64,000 bases of DNA from Gnetum montanum. Its lineage: Eukaryota; Streptophyta; Gnetopsida; Gnetales; Gnetaceae. The stretch covers positions 953,748 through 1,017,747 of the forward strand of contig MNCI01003975.1 in the NCBI GenBank assembly GCA_015680685.1, read 5' to 3'. Position 1 is the stretch's first letter, and every line of letters begins with the position of its first letter. This document shows, in pieces, positions 12,230 through 22,170 of this stretch. Below the pieces are notes generated by a model, which searched no databases, was not told the origin of the DNA, and saw only the letters and a list, made by a program, of their open reading frames with translations. The translations under genes and the position numbers were made by a program.

Positions 12230-13122
12230 TGATGAATCGTGATTCATCATGCTGTAGTATTGGACCCCCAATATCAGATCCATGATATTGGGTACATGAT
12301 ATCGTAGCCCAATAATGATATTGGATACACGATATTGTGAATCCTGCATGAGCCTATAAATACACATGTAGGTGCACGAGAGGAGTAAGTCTTGAAGTTT
12401 TAGAAATAGTTAAGTTTTAGAAGTTAGTTTCTTTCCTTTTCTCTCTCAATCCTTTCTCCCAGTGCATGCTCGTAGTGTGATGATTGTAATTGTACGACAT
12501 CCTTTATTCGAGTGTGATGTACTTGGACATGCACATCACCGAAAATAAAGATCAAGATTACTTCATCATTGCCTCATTCACTTAGTTTAATTATTTAATT
12601 ATTATTGTTATTTACTACTTTCGTAGTTAATACCTCTTTACCCTAAACTCCTTAATTGTGGAATGAGTACGACTTAATCATGAGCATTTAAGTGTGACTA
12701 CTTGGTATCTTAGTAGCGTACCTAGGCCATGCGCTTGGCAATCCCAGTGGTAGTCATGCACGAGGTCCAAGATGTGTACGGATGATTAAGGACTAGATGC
12801 TCATCGCACTTAAGCTAGCTTAGATTCTCTTTCCCTATTTCCTCTTAGCATAACTCTCTCTCCCTTTTCCTCCTAGCTTAATTAAAGATTATTTTCCATT
12901 GCTTCTAGGAGTAGCATTAGTTTAGGAACCCATCATACACCTCACTCTGGACTAAACCATATGTGACAAAGCAAATACTAGTCTAGGTGGAAAGAAAACA
13001 AACTGTGATCAACGAGTAACTATCTAGATACCACAACTAGCCCATCTGTGGAGTTCAACTAGATCGTGTGTGAAACACTCGTATTCGTATGGTTGAGTGT
13101 AGGGGTACCTTGCCACTCATCA
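12230..13122 (+). mobile_element. 5' LTR of pol-less gypsy element (LTR C)
   Basis: 893 bp from TGATGAATCG to CTCATCA. U3 array: hexamers at 12256, 12270, 12284, 12298, 12317, 12331; TATAAA 12355-12360 after an 18-bp gap. The R/U5 part carries CTTTATTCGAGTG near 12505, AAATAAAGATC near 12545, and a doublet of TTGGTATCTTAGTAG and TTGGCAATCCCAGTGG near 12702-12748. Confidence 0.92.
12256..12360 (+). promoter_or_regulatory. U3 promoter: GATATC array and TATA box of LTR C
   Basis: Six hexamers at steps 14, 14, 14, 19, 14, then 18 bp to TATAAA. The 3' LTR (20256-20360) has the same positions to the base, with less decay: it keeps GATATC where this copy reads GATATT. Confidence 0.6.
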
Positions 13123-13123
13123 T

Positions 13124-13141
13124 TGGTGCCATTGCCGAGGA
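13124..13141 (+). other. Primer binding site, tRNA-Asp type
   Basis: TGGTGCCATTGCCGAGGA, one base after the LTR end. Three differences from the tRNA-Asp consensus, all transitions. Confidence 0.8.
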
Positions 13142-13254
13142 TGGTGCTAGTTATCTAGATTAGTTACGTCATACAAGATTGCTGTAACAAAGTATTAATG
13201 ATACATCTTTTAGGAAGAAATAATTGCAATTAAATCACACACAAATTTACAACC

Positions 13255-15275
13255 ATGTGTCTCTCACAAGACTATGATAATGCAACAACTAGTAAGGCAA
13301 TTCATTGGAGAACCAACAAATTATATGATGATGAAGATGAAGTTTGGAGTACCCAATATGATGTAGGGATTTCCTATAAACATAAATGAAGAAAACATTG
13401 TCCCAACTCACGAATGCATTAACATACCTAGTGAAATGAACCCCTACTAGCTACTACAAGCCTAACAGAAATGCAAGAGGTTGTTCGAATATCCCGCAGG
13501 CATCGTAAGGAAAGCTATCTACCTAGGCTTGACTTAAATAACTTTTCCAAGTTTTCTAGAGGCTATGATTTAGATCCACAACATCATCTACAAGCCTTCC
13601 ATGATGCTTATGTCTGGAACAACATTGATAATGGATGGAAAAAACTTAAGCTCTTTCCTATGACACTCATTGGCCATGCAAAAGTATGGTATAGGTCCTT
13701 AAAACCAAAGTCAATCTGACATTGGCCAACAATGGTAGAACTATTTAATGAAAGATATCAAACCTATGCGAGAGTGTCATCCAAGAGTGGAAACAAGCAC
13801 AACATGAACCCTTGGACATGGCCTTAGATAGATATTATGCATTGTTAAACAATTGCCTAGGCCATGGGTTCTTTGAGGAAAGGCTAATGTACCATATCAT
13901 AGATGGGCTCTGTAATGAAACAAGCGAGACCCTAGGGATGTATGCCCAAGGTCAACTATATGAGCTACAAACCCATCAATTCCAAGAGCTTATCAACTGG
14001 GTAGCAAAAGAAGAAGGGGAAATGGCTAAATGGGAGAACATTGAAAAATCTCAACAAGTCCAAAAACTTAATTCAACAAGGGCTCATGATAATAAAGAGG
14101 AGAAATCGACTCACCTCAAGGAGGTGGAACCATCTTTGCCAGTACTACAATCATTGGATGAAATTGAGGCAAAGATCAATAAGATGATGGAATGGATACA
14201 TGAAAAATGTGAAGAATATGCCAACATTATTGGGGATAGACTTATGACAATCCAAGAAACATGAAAAAACACCTTTAGATGATCAGAAAGAAGGGTTGAA
14301 AAGAATAAGAACTTAACTATCAATCATACATATCAATGTAACATTTGCTTGTACAATCACCCCAAGGGCCAATGCCCAATCGTGTCACATTTACATGAGC
14401 ATTGGGGAAGAATGTTACATCCAAAGTTTATGCAGAAATACTATGCTCAGTCATAGTGGCAAGAATCCCAGTTGTGGGGGAGGACATCCCCAAACTAGTT
14501 ATACCCTTCATACCATCCGAACCTAGGTGCTTATCAAGTTCAACATCCTATTTCTCCAACCGGGTCAACATCCTCTATCTCACCACATGATTATTATTCT
14601 CCTTAATACTATCAACCCATATCCTCTCCAATAAGACCACCACCTTGTGTACATTACACTTCTCCTCAATTTTAACATTCTCATCCTTCACCTCCTTCTA
14701 CATTGCCACCAAGTGTTTCAGAAGGGGTTGCACCATAGCAGCCACCCACAAATATTACTTGTGTTTCTGCTAACAATAGCAGTGGAAACTCTTCTCAACA
14801 TTGAAGGTGCCCCTTCTTTCGGCATGACCATAAGAAGGGATAGCATAACTCTGAGCCTACTGCATCCTCCAACTTAGCACAAGTTCAACATTATGATGCA
14901 TCCTTCTCCTTGAACTCAGTGCCTCATGTTACATCATCCAAGCTACCAATCAATACTCCAACAACCATGTGGCCTAGTGAATCTACCCATAAAGGGAGAC
15001 ATATCGATCCTTGTATACCATCTTACAGTCACAGATGCCATAGTGGGTTAGTCACTCATCAATTGACTACATCTTATAAATTGCCCCACTATGTTTACTA
15101 CAATCAAGTGTGTGAACCCCACTTGGGGTACATTCCAACCACCACATCAGAAGACACCCAGTGGTTTGGATATGACCAGATCCCAATACATCCAACATGG
15201 AAGGATCCCAACTTTTCATTTATTAATCCTTGCCATACTCAATCATTTAGTTATGGGGGATACCACCCATTCTAA
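13255..15275 (+). pseudogene. Gag of pol-less gypsy element
   Basis: Starts at ATG 13255, the same place as in sister gags (CLSQDYDNATTSK). It shows the gag core RRHRKESYLPRLDLNNF, WNNIDNGWKKLKLFPMTL, NERYQTYARVS, then MYHIIDGLCNETSETLG. A short zinc knuckle CNICLYNHPKGQC (C-x2-C-x3-H-x4-C) follows near 14340, then a Pro/Ser/His/Tyr-rich tail ending YGGYHPF at 15275. A deletion of about 20 bp near 13780 shifts the frame, because the sister at 1-774 has extra residues between YARVS and the next block. Stops occur at 13387, 13717 and at several tail codons. Gag would package the element RNA; protease is not encoded downstream. Confidence 0.85.
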
Positions 15276-16646
15276 TAACAAGTAAGATTAATAAATATTT
15301 TTCATTTTCTTTAAATTTTAAAATTTTTGTTTTTCAATTTTTCACTTTTCAACTTATTGTTTGATCTTTTTGCCTTTTTTTCTTTTTATATTTTTACCTT
15401 TTTACCTTTTTATAAAGTAATCTCATCTAGGAATAAAACACTCATGTGACCGATGGTTGAGATGTTGTTTTATGCTATCAAGTCTCCGGTGACTAATTAT
15501 TTGAACAGCGAGCCCACAACATCCACCTAACCATTCCATTAATAAGAGGTTCTACTCTGAGTATAGTGATATTCCTAATCATTAAAACTTAAAATAACCT
15601 TGTGTTATTGTGCCTAGAATGAAGAATGATGGACCAAGAAGGAATGGCCAAGGTGTGACGTCAAAGGAACTTGTGGATTCTCTTTGGTGGCATCTGTAAG
15701 AGTTATCATGCAGCTTGGTTGTACTAAGATCCTTGTAGATCTAACAAAAAATGGGAGTCAGAGTAATCAAAAGACACTCACCCAGACAAAATAATGCTAT
15801 TCTAGGGGATCCCACTAGAAAGACATGCACTCATTCTTGAAGGTAGGTAGCTTCTCTAAATTAATCACTTCATAAAAAAAAGGAGTGCCACAATGCAAAA
15901 TCACTCCTCCCTTGAATGGAACACCAAGTGATCATACGCCTTGCTGTCATGGTGCTCTTATGGTTGTCCATCATTGGATGAAGCAATGCGATGTCACTGA
16001 TCAGAGGAATGAACTTGGTCTTGATTTTGGAGTGACGGGCACATGACACACTAATCATGCCTTACACATAGGATTCATTGTGCCCTAATTCAGTTACCTC
16101 ATGTCCCAATCTCTGCAATGCCTTCTACAATTCGTCTTACCTCGTTGTTCGTGTAATTGTGACTTGTGACTTGGGTAGCATGGGAGTCATATCTCATCAT
16201 GGTGATATCTACATGTGTGTGTTTTGTGAGATTTGTGTGGATTACATTTAACCCTTCTAGTGCCTATGGACATTTTAAGGTATGGTTACACAAGGACACT
16301 ATAGGTTGGAACCTACTTTGGGGAGGACCCACTTGCGTAACCTTTGTAATTTGCGCTTGTAGCACATCTCCTGCACATCCTCTTATACCCTCTAAGTATT
16401 ACCAATGTTCTTCTTTCCCTTATCATCCTTTTGGTTCAAATTTTCCTATGAGCTAACACATGTCCTTTTTCCTCCTACTGTTCATGATTTTCATTGTTAG
16501 ATTTTACTCCATTATACTCTTTGTGCCTTCAGGACTAGTTCCTATTACTTTGGAACCCTTTGCATTGATCTTAAAGTCCTTAGTTTATACCTTGGAGTTT
16601 CAAAAAATTTGTAAATTTTTCAAGTACCCTATTTTTGATAGGACGC
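15276..16646 (+). other. Spacer between gag and the extra ORF
   Basis: No protease or reverse transcriptase motif is visible. Near 16313-16333 it carries CTACTTTGGGGAGGACCCAC, the sense version of the family 3' spacer block. The frame at 16166-16456 spans it but looks like a by-product of conserved non-coding DNA. So the usual 3' spacer lies upstream of the extra ORF here, as if the ORF had been added between spacer and LTR. Confidence 0.5.
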
Positions 16647-16741
16647 CATATCAGGTCCTTGATATTGCATCCTGACGTGATATCGGGTCCTTGCTAGCAG
16701 GTACACGATATCGCATCCTTAAAATATATATATATATATAT
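16647..16741 (+). promoter_or_regulatory. Internal GATATC array with TATA run
   Basis: Hexamers CATATC 16647, GATATT 16661, GATATC 16679, GCTAGC 16693 and GATATC 16707 (steps 14, 18, 14, 14). They are followed by 18 bp and then by TATATATATA (16731 on). This repeats the geometry of the LTR U3 promoters but is not flanked by LTR ends or R/U5 sequence. It lies about 500 bp upstream of the extra ORF start. Confidence 0.45.
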
Positions 16742-17240
16742 CTAGACCCCCCATGCACATCAACATCATTTGCAATTGTTCACATGGGGGAAGTTTTTAA
16801 AATTTTCTTCTACGACTTGCGATTGCACATCTCTTATTTCGATAACCATAACTTGCTTGCTAGCACTCCAATTTTCATTCTGTCTAAACCTACTTGAACT
16901 TGGAGTGTTTAGCTTAGTCGTGGGGGAGGGGTACATGTTGAATTGCATATAAATTTTTTGAAATTCGTCATCGCCAAAGGACACTATCAAGGGTAATTAT
17001 TTTTAAAAATAATAAACATGTGCCAAAAACAATTTCATCTCCTTATCTATACTGGGAAATTAAATTCTGAAACCACCTAAGCAAAGTGGACCAAATATTA
17101 AAGTATTTTAGGGACATTCCCATAAAAAATCCTAACTTTAAAATCACACAAAATTAGAACAAACTCATTAAGGCAACAAGTAAGGTATAAATTAACTTTG
17201 GTAAGCAACCTTACTAATGATCGGCCCCATGTGATTGCAA

Positions 17241-20002
17241 ATGGTCCCAAAGCATGGACAACAAGAAGGTCCCTCTCAAGATGCATCTAAGCAACCCAGG
17301 AGAGGTAAAGGATAGGTGCCTACCAAACAACATGCAGAGCAGGAGGAGTAATCATTAAATATCAATCAAGAAGCCCCTACCACTATACAATTGGGACAGG
17401 CAGAAGGAGGAGCTACTACAACGCCTGAATAGGGACAACACCTCACATTGTCCCCGGAGTGTGTTCAGGTCATCTGTGAAAGGTTTACATCAACTATAGT
17501 GATTGTGGAATTGAACTTTAGACCTTTCATAGAATTCGCTCTTGAGGCTGTTAGGGACCACCTCAAAGGGTCCCCATTATGGCCTATCCTTCCCAAAAGT
17601 GGTGCCTAGTACTTAGGAGAAACGTACCAATTTTGGCACAATAAAGAAGAAGGCACCACAGTTGACATTTGTGGTGTGTCTGTTGATTTTTCTGTCAAAG
17701 CCATTTTAGAAGTGTTAAACCTTCTGAATACAACACCAAAGGTTGCTCATCTGTCTACTCACTCTGATGCTAATCCACGAAGGGTTTCGTTAGACATGGC
17801 ATATGGTAAGAAAGATAAGATATATGGAAAATTGACTTTGAAAGAGAGAATCTATTTTAAAATTGGAACTTATCACATCTTTCCCACAAAAGGATTAAAT
17901 AGAATTTTGACATATGCTATAAGAGGAAGTGCAATATTGATGGGAAAGGTTGATGCTAACCTGTCTCATCTATATTTCATGGAGATCTTAAGGCGGTTTG
18001 AAGAATGCAAGATAGGGAAGTTTGCATTGCCCTTCCCTTGTCTCATTAGGAAGCTATGCAAGTGTGCTGGTATTCGGGGATACACTAATGACGTCCTTAG
18101 AAGAGCCCAAAATGCTTCATACATCGAATTGCTGAAGCCACCAGCTGTAAGGAAAAGTGCTGGTGAGACACTGGAGCCAGAACAAGAGTAAGAATAGATG
18201 GTGGGACCCACTGCAACTCACCTTGTAGGGCCTAGCCAACTTCCAAGCATGGGACCCATTCAACAACAAAAAGCAGGGCCCAGCACAAGCCAGCGAGATC
18301 AACCACCACCACCGTCGTAGGATTACCGACCGTCGATGAGTCATCTGAGGGCCATCACTAAGACAGTTAGTTGGGAAAGTCATGATGATGCAAATCTCTT
18401 TTGCATCATCGATGATACCATACGACCTACTATTTCTATAGATCACACACCGGGTAAGGTTTCCATTTAGATAGGAGGAGGGGATACTTATTGGTTGCAA
18501 CAGATTTTAGGGGATGCTGCATCCTTTCAGGTGCAATTGGAGACTAGTGAAGGGGCCACAATGGTGGTCATGCAGTACTAGGATGCAGTGGGAGCCATAG
18601 AAGTGATCACAAACCACATTAAAGAATCTTTTAACGTCCCTATTATGCCACCGACAGATTTCACAGGAGCATGGGATGCTCAAACTCTAGTCGGTCACTC
18701 AATGACTCCTATGGAGCATGAGGATGTGCTTGATCGATTACTGCAAATAGGACAAGTGATGACATCATTGTTTAACATTCCACAAGATGTTATGGCAACA
18801 TAAGCAGACCTCATCTTCACCAAGGAAAAGCTAGTCATGATAGAAATTAGGGTCGATCACGTAGAAGAAAAGTTAGCAAAACTTCAAGAGAGGCTTGTAA
18901 CCTTGCAAGCTACATAGTGGCACGCCTCTCAATTCATTCCCCTAGACCCGCTGAACACCTTTAGGACCGAGAAACTCAACAAATTGTTGGAAGATAATAA
19001 AAGAGTGGTAGAGGAAAAAGAGAAGGCCGAATGGATGCTTCCAAGGCATGAGCACAAACCTACACACATGCTAAGGCACTCAAGGACTTATAAGAAGAAA
19101 ATAAATAGCTTGTTGCTGACAATCTTTGGTTGACCTCTGTGGAGAAACAAAAGAACATTCTCGAAGAAAATTTTTAGTGACTGAGAGAATAGTTGATCAG
19201 GGTCAACCAGGACATGAACCGTTTGGTCAAAGAAAATCAAACCCTATCAATGGAGGAGGTATGCACCATCCCTCATAAGATAGCCATCAAAATAAGCATG
19301 TGGCAAAATGAGGCCAAGCGGCATAAAAAATTAAAGGCGCATTTCTGAGACCAAGTGGGAATGGACAAGTAAGTCATCAAGAAGGAGATCCATATGGCCA
19401 AGGCTCACATCAATGCTTTCAATGTTCAACACACTAATTGGTGGGCCATATTGGACACATATGCATTTGCCCACCAGGAAGAACTTAAAAGCTAGGATCT
19501 GCAAATTTAGGATCTCATAGAGTACATGGAGTTGGAAAATCTGTGGTATGCCAATCTAGCCATGTTGACAACAGGGTGCCCGAGGATAGAGCTTAAGAGA
19601 CAAGTAGGTACCACCTATGCCAAGTATGAAGCAGAATTTGCAGAACACAAGAAAACATTACAAAAGCTGGAAGTCACAAATTCTGAACTGGAGGTGGTTA
19701 AAGCAAGCTACCAAGGAAAACAATATGTCACAACGGACTTGGCTCGACAACTTACAAACTTTTAGGAGTACAGGGACAAGGGTAGAGCCTATGAGGAGGA
19801 ACAACGGTTGTTTACGGCTTGGTACATCAAAGTAAACAAAATTTTTCTGCAACTACCATGCCCATGGGAGGTTCCGACTCCATCAAAAATTGTTGCATTA
19901 GCATGGATGGCACAGGATCCCCGAACTAAAGAGGAGAAGCTCCAGGCACTACTTCAATGTCATCAAATCCCAAAACCTAGAGCACAGGTCAAGGGGAAGT
20001 AA
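17241..20002 (+). pseudogene. Extra ORF: transposon-associated domain plus probable coiled coil
   Basis: From ATG 17241 a single frame can be followed to about 19028, then one base shift, then a second frame to TAA at 20000-20002, about 920 codons in all. It holds more than a dozen stops. The first third (FTSTIVIVELNFRPFIEFAL, then FPTKGLNRILTYAIRGSAI, then LPFPCLIRKLCKCAGI) resembles the 'putative plant transposon protein' domain found in some Athila/Tat-type elements. The middle is rich in Pro, Gln and Ser. The last 400 codons are charged with heptad-like Leu spacing (LQERLVTLQA, KLNKLLEDNKRVVEEKEKA, HKKTLQKLEVTNSELEVVK), typical of coiled coils. It follows gag in the same orientation, in the position where Athila elements carry an env-like ORF. 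No transmembrane segment was seen. Function is unknown. Confidence 0.7.
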
Positions 20003-20191
20003 CCCATGGAGGAGCCACTACCACCTGGAACCACATGAGTTCCACAAAATTTTGTAATTTTGTGATTTTGCATTTTTTGTGATGTTTCCCAATTTTGTCT
20101 ATTGAGTTCTCCATTACGGCATGAATAAATTCCCTGTCAGTCAGTAATCCCATACCTATCCATTGTGTAATCAATGGGGCTTGTTCTCATT

Positions 20192-20229
20192 TTGACTCGA
20201 GGATGAGTTTTCATACAGTCATGGGGGTA
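20192..20229 (+). other. Polypurine tract region
   Basis: ACTCGAGGATGAGTTTT, then CAGTCATGGGGGTA directly abutting the 3' LTR. The same pair of blocks abuts the LTRs at 11331, 36431 and 61817 on the other strand. It primes second-strand synthesis. Confidence 0.75.
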
Positions 20230-20948
20230 TGATGAATCATGATTCATTAGGCTGCAATATCAGACCCCCAATATCGAATCCATGATATCGGGTATGCGAT
20301 ATCGCAGCCCAATAACAATATCGGATACACGATATCGCGGCTCCTGTGTGAGCCTATAAATACACATGTAGGCACACAAGAGGAGTAAGTATTTAAGTTT
20401 TAGAAATAGTTAAGTTTTAAAAGTTAGTTTCTTTCCTTTTCTCTCTCAATCCTTTCTCCTAGTGCATGCCCGCAGTGTGATGATTGTAATTGTATGGCAT
20501 CCTTTATTCGAGTGTGATGTACTTGGACACACACATGACCGGAAATAAAGATCAAGATTACTTCATCATTGTAGCATTCACTTAGTTTAATTATTTAATT
20601 GTTATTGTTATTTACTGCTTTCGTAGTTAATACCTCTTTACCCTAAACTCCTTAATTGCGGAATGAGTATGACTTAATCACGAGCATTTAAGTGTGACTA
20701 CTTGGTATCCNAAATATTATTTTCCATTGCTTCTAGGAGTAGCATTAGTTTAGGAACCCATCATACACCTCACTCTAGACTAAACCATACATGACAAAGC
20801 AAATACTAGTCCAGGTGGGAAGACAACAAACTATGATCAACAAGTAACTATCTAGATACCACAACTAGCCTGTCTGCGGAGTTTGACTGGATCATGCATG
20901 AAACACATATTCGTATGGTTGAGTGTAGGGGTACCTCACCACTCATCA
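20230..20948 (+). mobile_element. 3' LTR of pol-less gypsy element (internally collapsed)
   Basis: Matches LTR C end to end but is 174 bp shorter. The missing part lies at a single N (20711), where 5' LTR bases of about 12711-12885 are absent. Hexamers at 20256, 20270, 20284, 20298, 20317, 20331; TATAAA at 20355-20360. Confidence 0.9.
20711..20711. other. Single N marking a probable assembly collapse
   Basis: One N replaces roughly 175 bp present in the sister LTR. The sequence resumes inside the same LTR, so this is more likely a misjoined gap than a true deletion. Confidence 0.65.
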
Positions 20949-22170
20949 TGAGGTGAGACATGGAAAGCATAAATGGATGAGAGAGAAAGTGGAATGGAGT
21001 TCCTAATCATGGTCACATGAAGTCCCTTGTGGATTTTGTGGTTAAATGACTTGATATAATCCATCCTTAGTCTAGAACAAAACCAATCACATTTAGTGAC
21101 TTTGCATCATCATTCTAAGACCAATCCATCCCCTAAGACACAAGAGTGTGCCCATAGAACAACCACAATTTCTTATTAGAGAAGAAGTAGGAAGTGAGGA
21201 ATGACCTTAATTAGAGGGGACTAGTCCCATAACTAGTGCTTGTAGCCCGTTTATTCTGTTTAAGGGGTGCACTTTGAATTCCCATAATTTTTTTCTTGAA
21301 ATGGGAACTACACCATGTAAGGATGTATGCATTTATTTTGTCCAAGGGGTGTGCTTTGAATTCTCAATATTCTTTTTTTTTTCACTAATGAGAACCACAC
21401 CATGCAAGGACTTATTCAACTTTCTATTATTGGACGACATGGAACGGTAAGAAGTCCAAGAGAACACACATGCACCCAGGCAAAAAAAAAAGCACAAAGA
21501 ATACTGAATCCCTTTGAAGCCACACCTTGTTCAAATCTTTGAATACTTTCCAATTCTAGAAACTACCAAAGTCATAAATTTTTTAAAGTTTTATTAATGA
21601 AAAAGGGACTGCATGTTTCCAAAATAAGGAAAACCATAGAGTTTGTGGATGGGTGGATGTGATGAACTCATTACTTGTTACATGAAAAAGAAACCATGTC
21701 CTAATTATCCATAACAAAATTCAAAGCCAGAAACCAGACACCCACAATCAAATAACAAGAATAGTACATACCACCATTAAGTAACACATTACCATTGTAC
21801 CTGGCACTTATTAACAAAAAGTTAGAAAATCATACCAAATAAAATAAAAGAAAAGAAAATATAAAAGAAAGTGTAAAATATTCAAGAAATAACAAATGTA
21901 CTAATGATGGTGTAAAAAAAGTAGAAAAGATTAATAACATAAAAAAAAAAGGATGTGAAATAAAAAGTTGTAAAATAAAAAATCTGTAAAACAAAAAATT
22001 GAAAAACTAAAGAGTCACTTGTATGGTTAACATGGTTGGTCATCTTTCCCATGACTAAGTTGAAAGGAGGAGATAAAAAATATGGAGTGTGGTTGCCCAT
22101 CTGATGAGATGCATGTTATGTTAGTTAGCGTATGCTCATGAAAAGGTTTGATTTGTTGAATGTTGACTAG
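20949..22170 (-). other. 3' spacer of outer gypsy element (continued)
   Basis: Carries the family block with ACTAGTGCTTGTAGCCC (near 21232) and AAGGGGTGYRCTTTGAATT, shared with 37690-37730 and 63270-63320. That block is duplicated here (see repeat). The block CATCTTTCCCATGACT near 22040 also recurs at 38310 and 63970. No coding region. Confidence 0.6.
21253..21420. repeat. Two-copy tandem duplication, about 82 bp
   Basis: AAGGGGTG..CTTTGAATT, a T-rich run, then GAACYACACCATG occurs at 21262 and again at 21344. Sister elements at 37710 and 63310 show one copy, so the duplication is private to this element. Confidence 0.7.

Larger units (their letters stand above)
12230..20948 (+). mobile_element. 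Pol-less gypsy element carrying gag and an extra ORF
   Basis: 5' LTR 12230-13122, primer site 13124-13141, gag 13255-15275, long spacer, extra ORF 17241-20002, polypurine tract, 3' LTR 20230-20948. Target duplication TAAGG (12225-12229) and TGAGG (20949-20953) differ at one base. Joining the flanks restores the outer element's 3' spacer, which matches 37380-37550 in the sister element. No protease, reverse transcriptase, RNase H or integrase was seen, so it would depend on another element for these. Confidence 0.9.
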
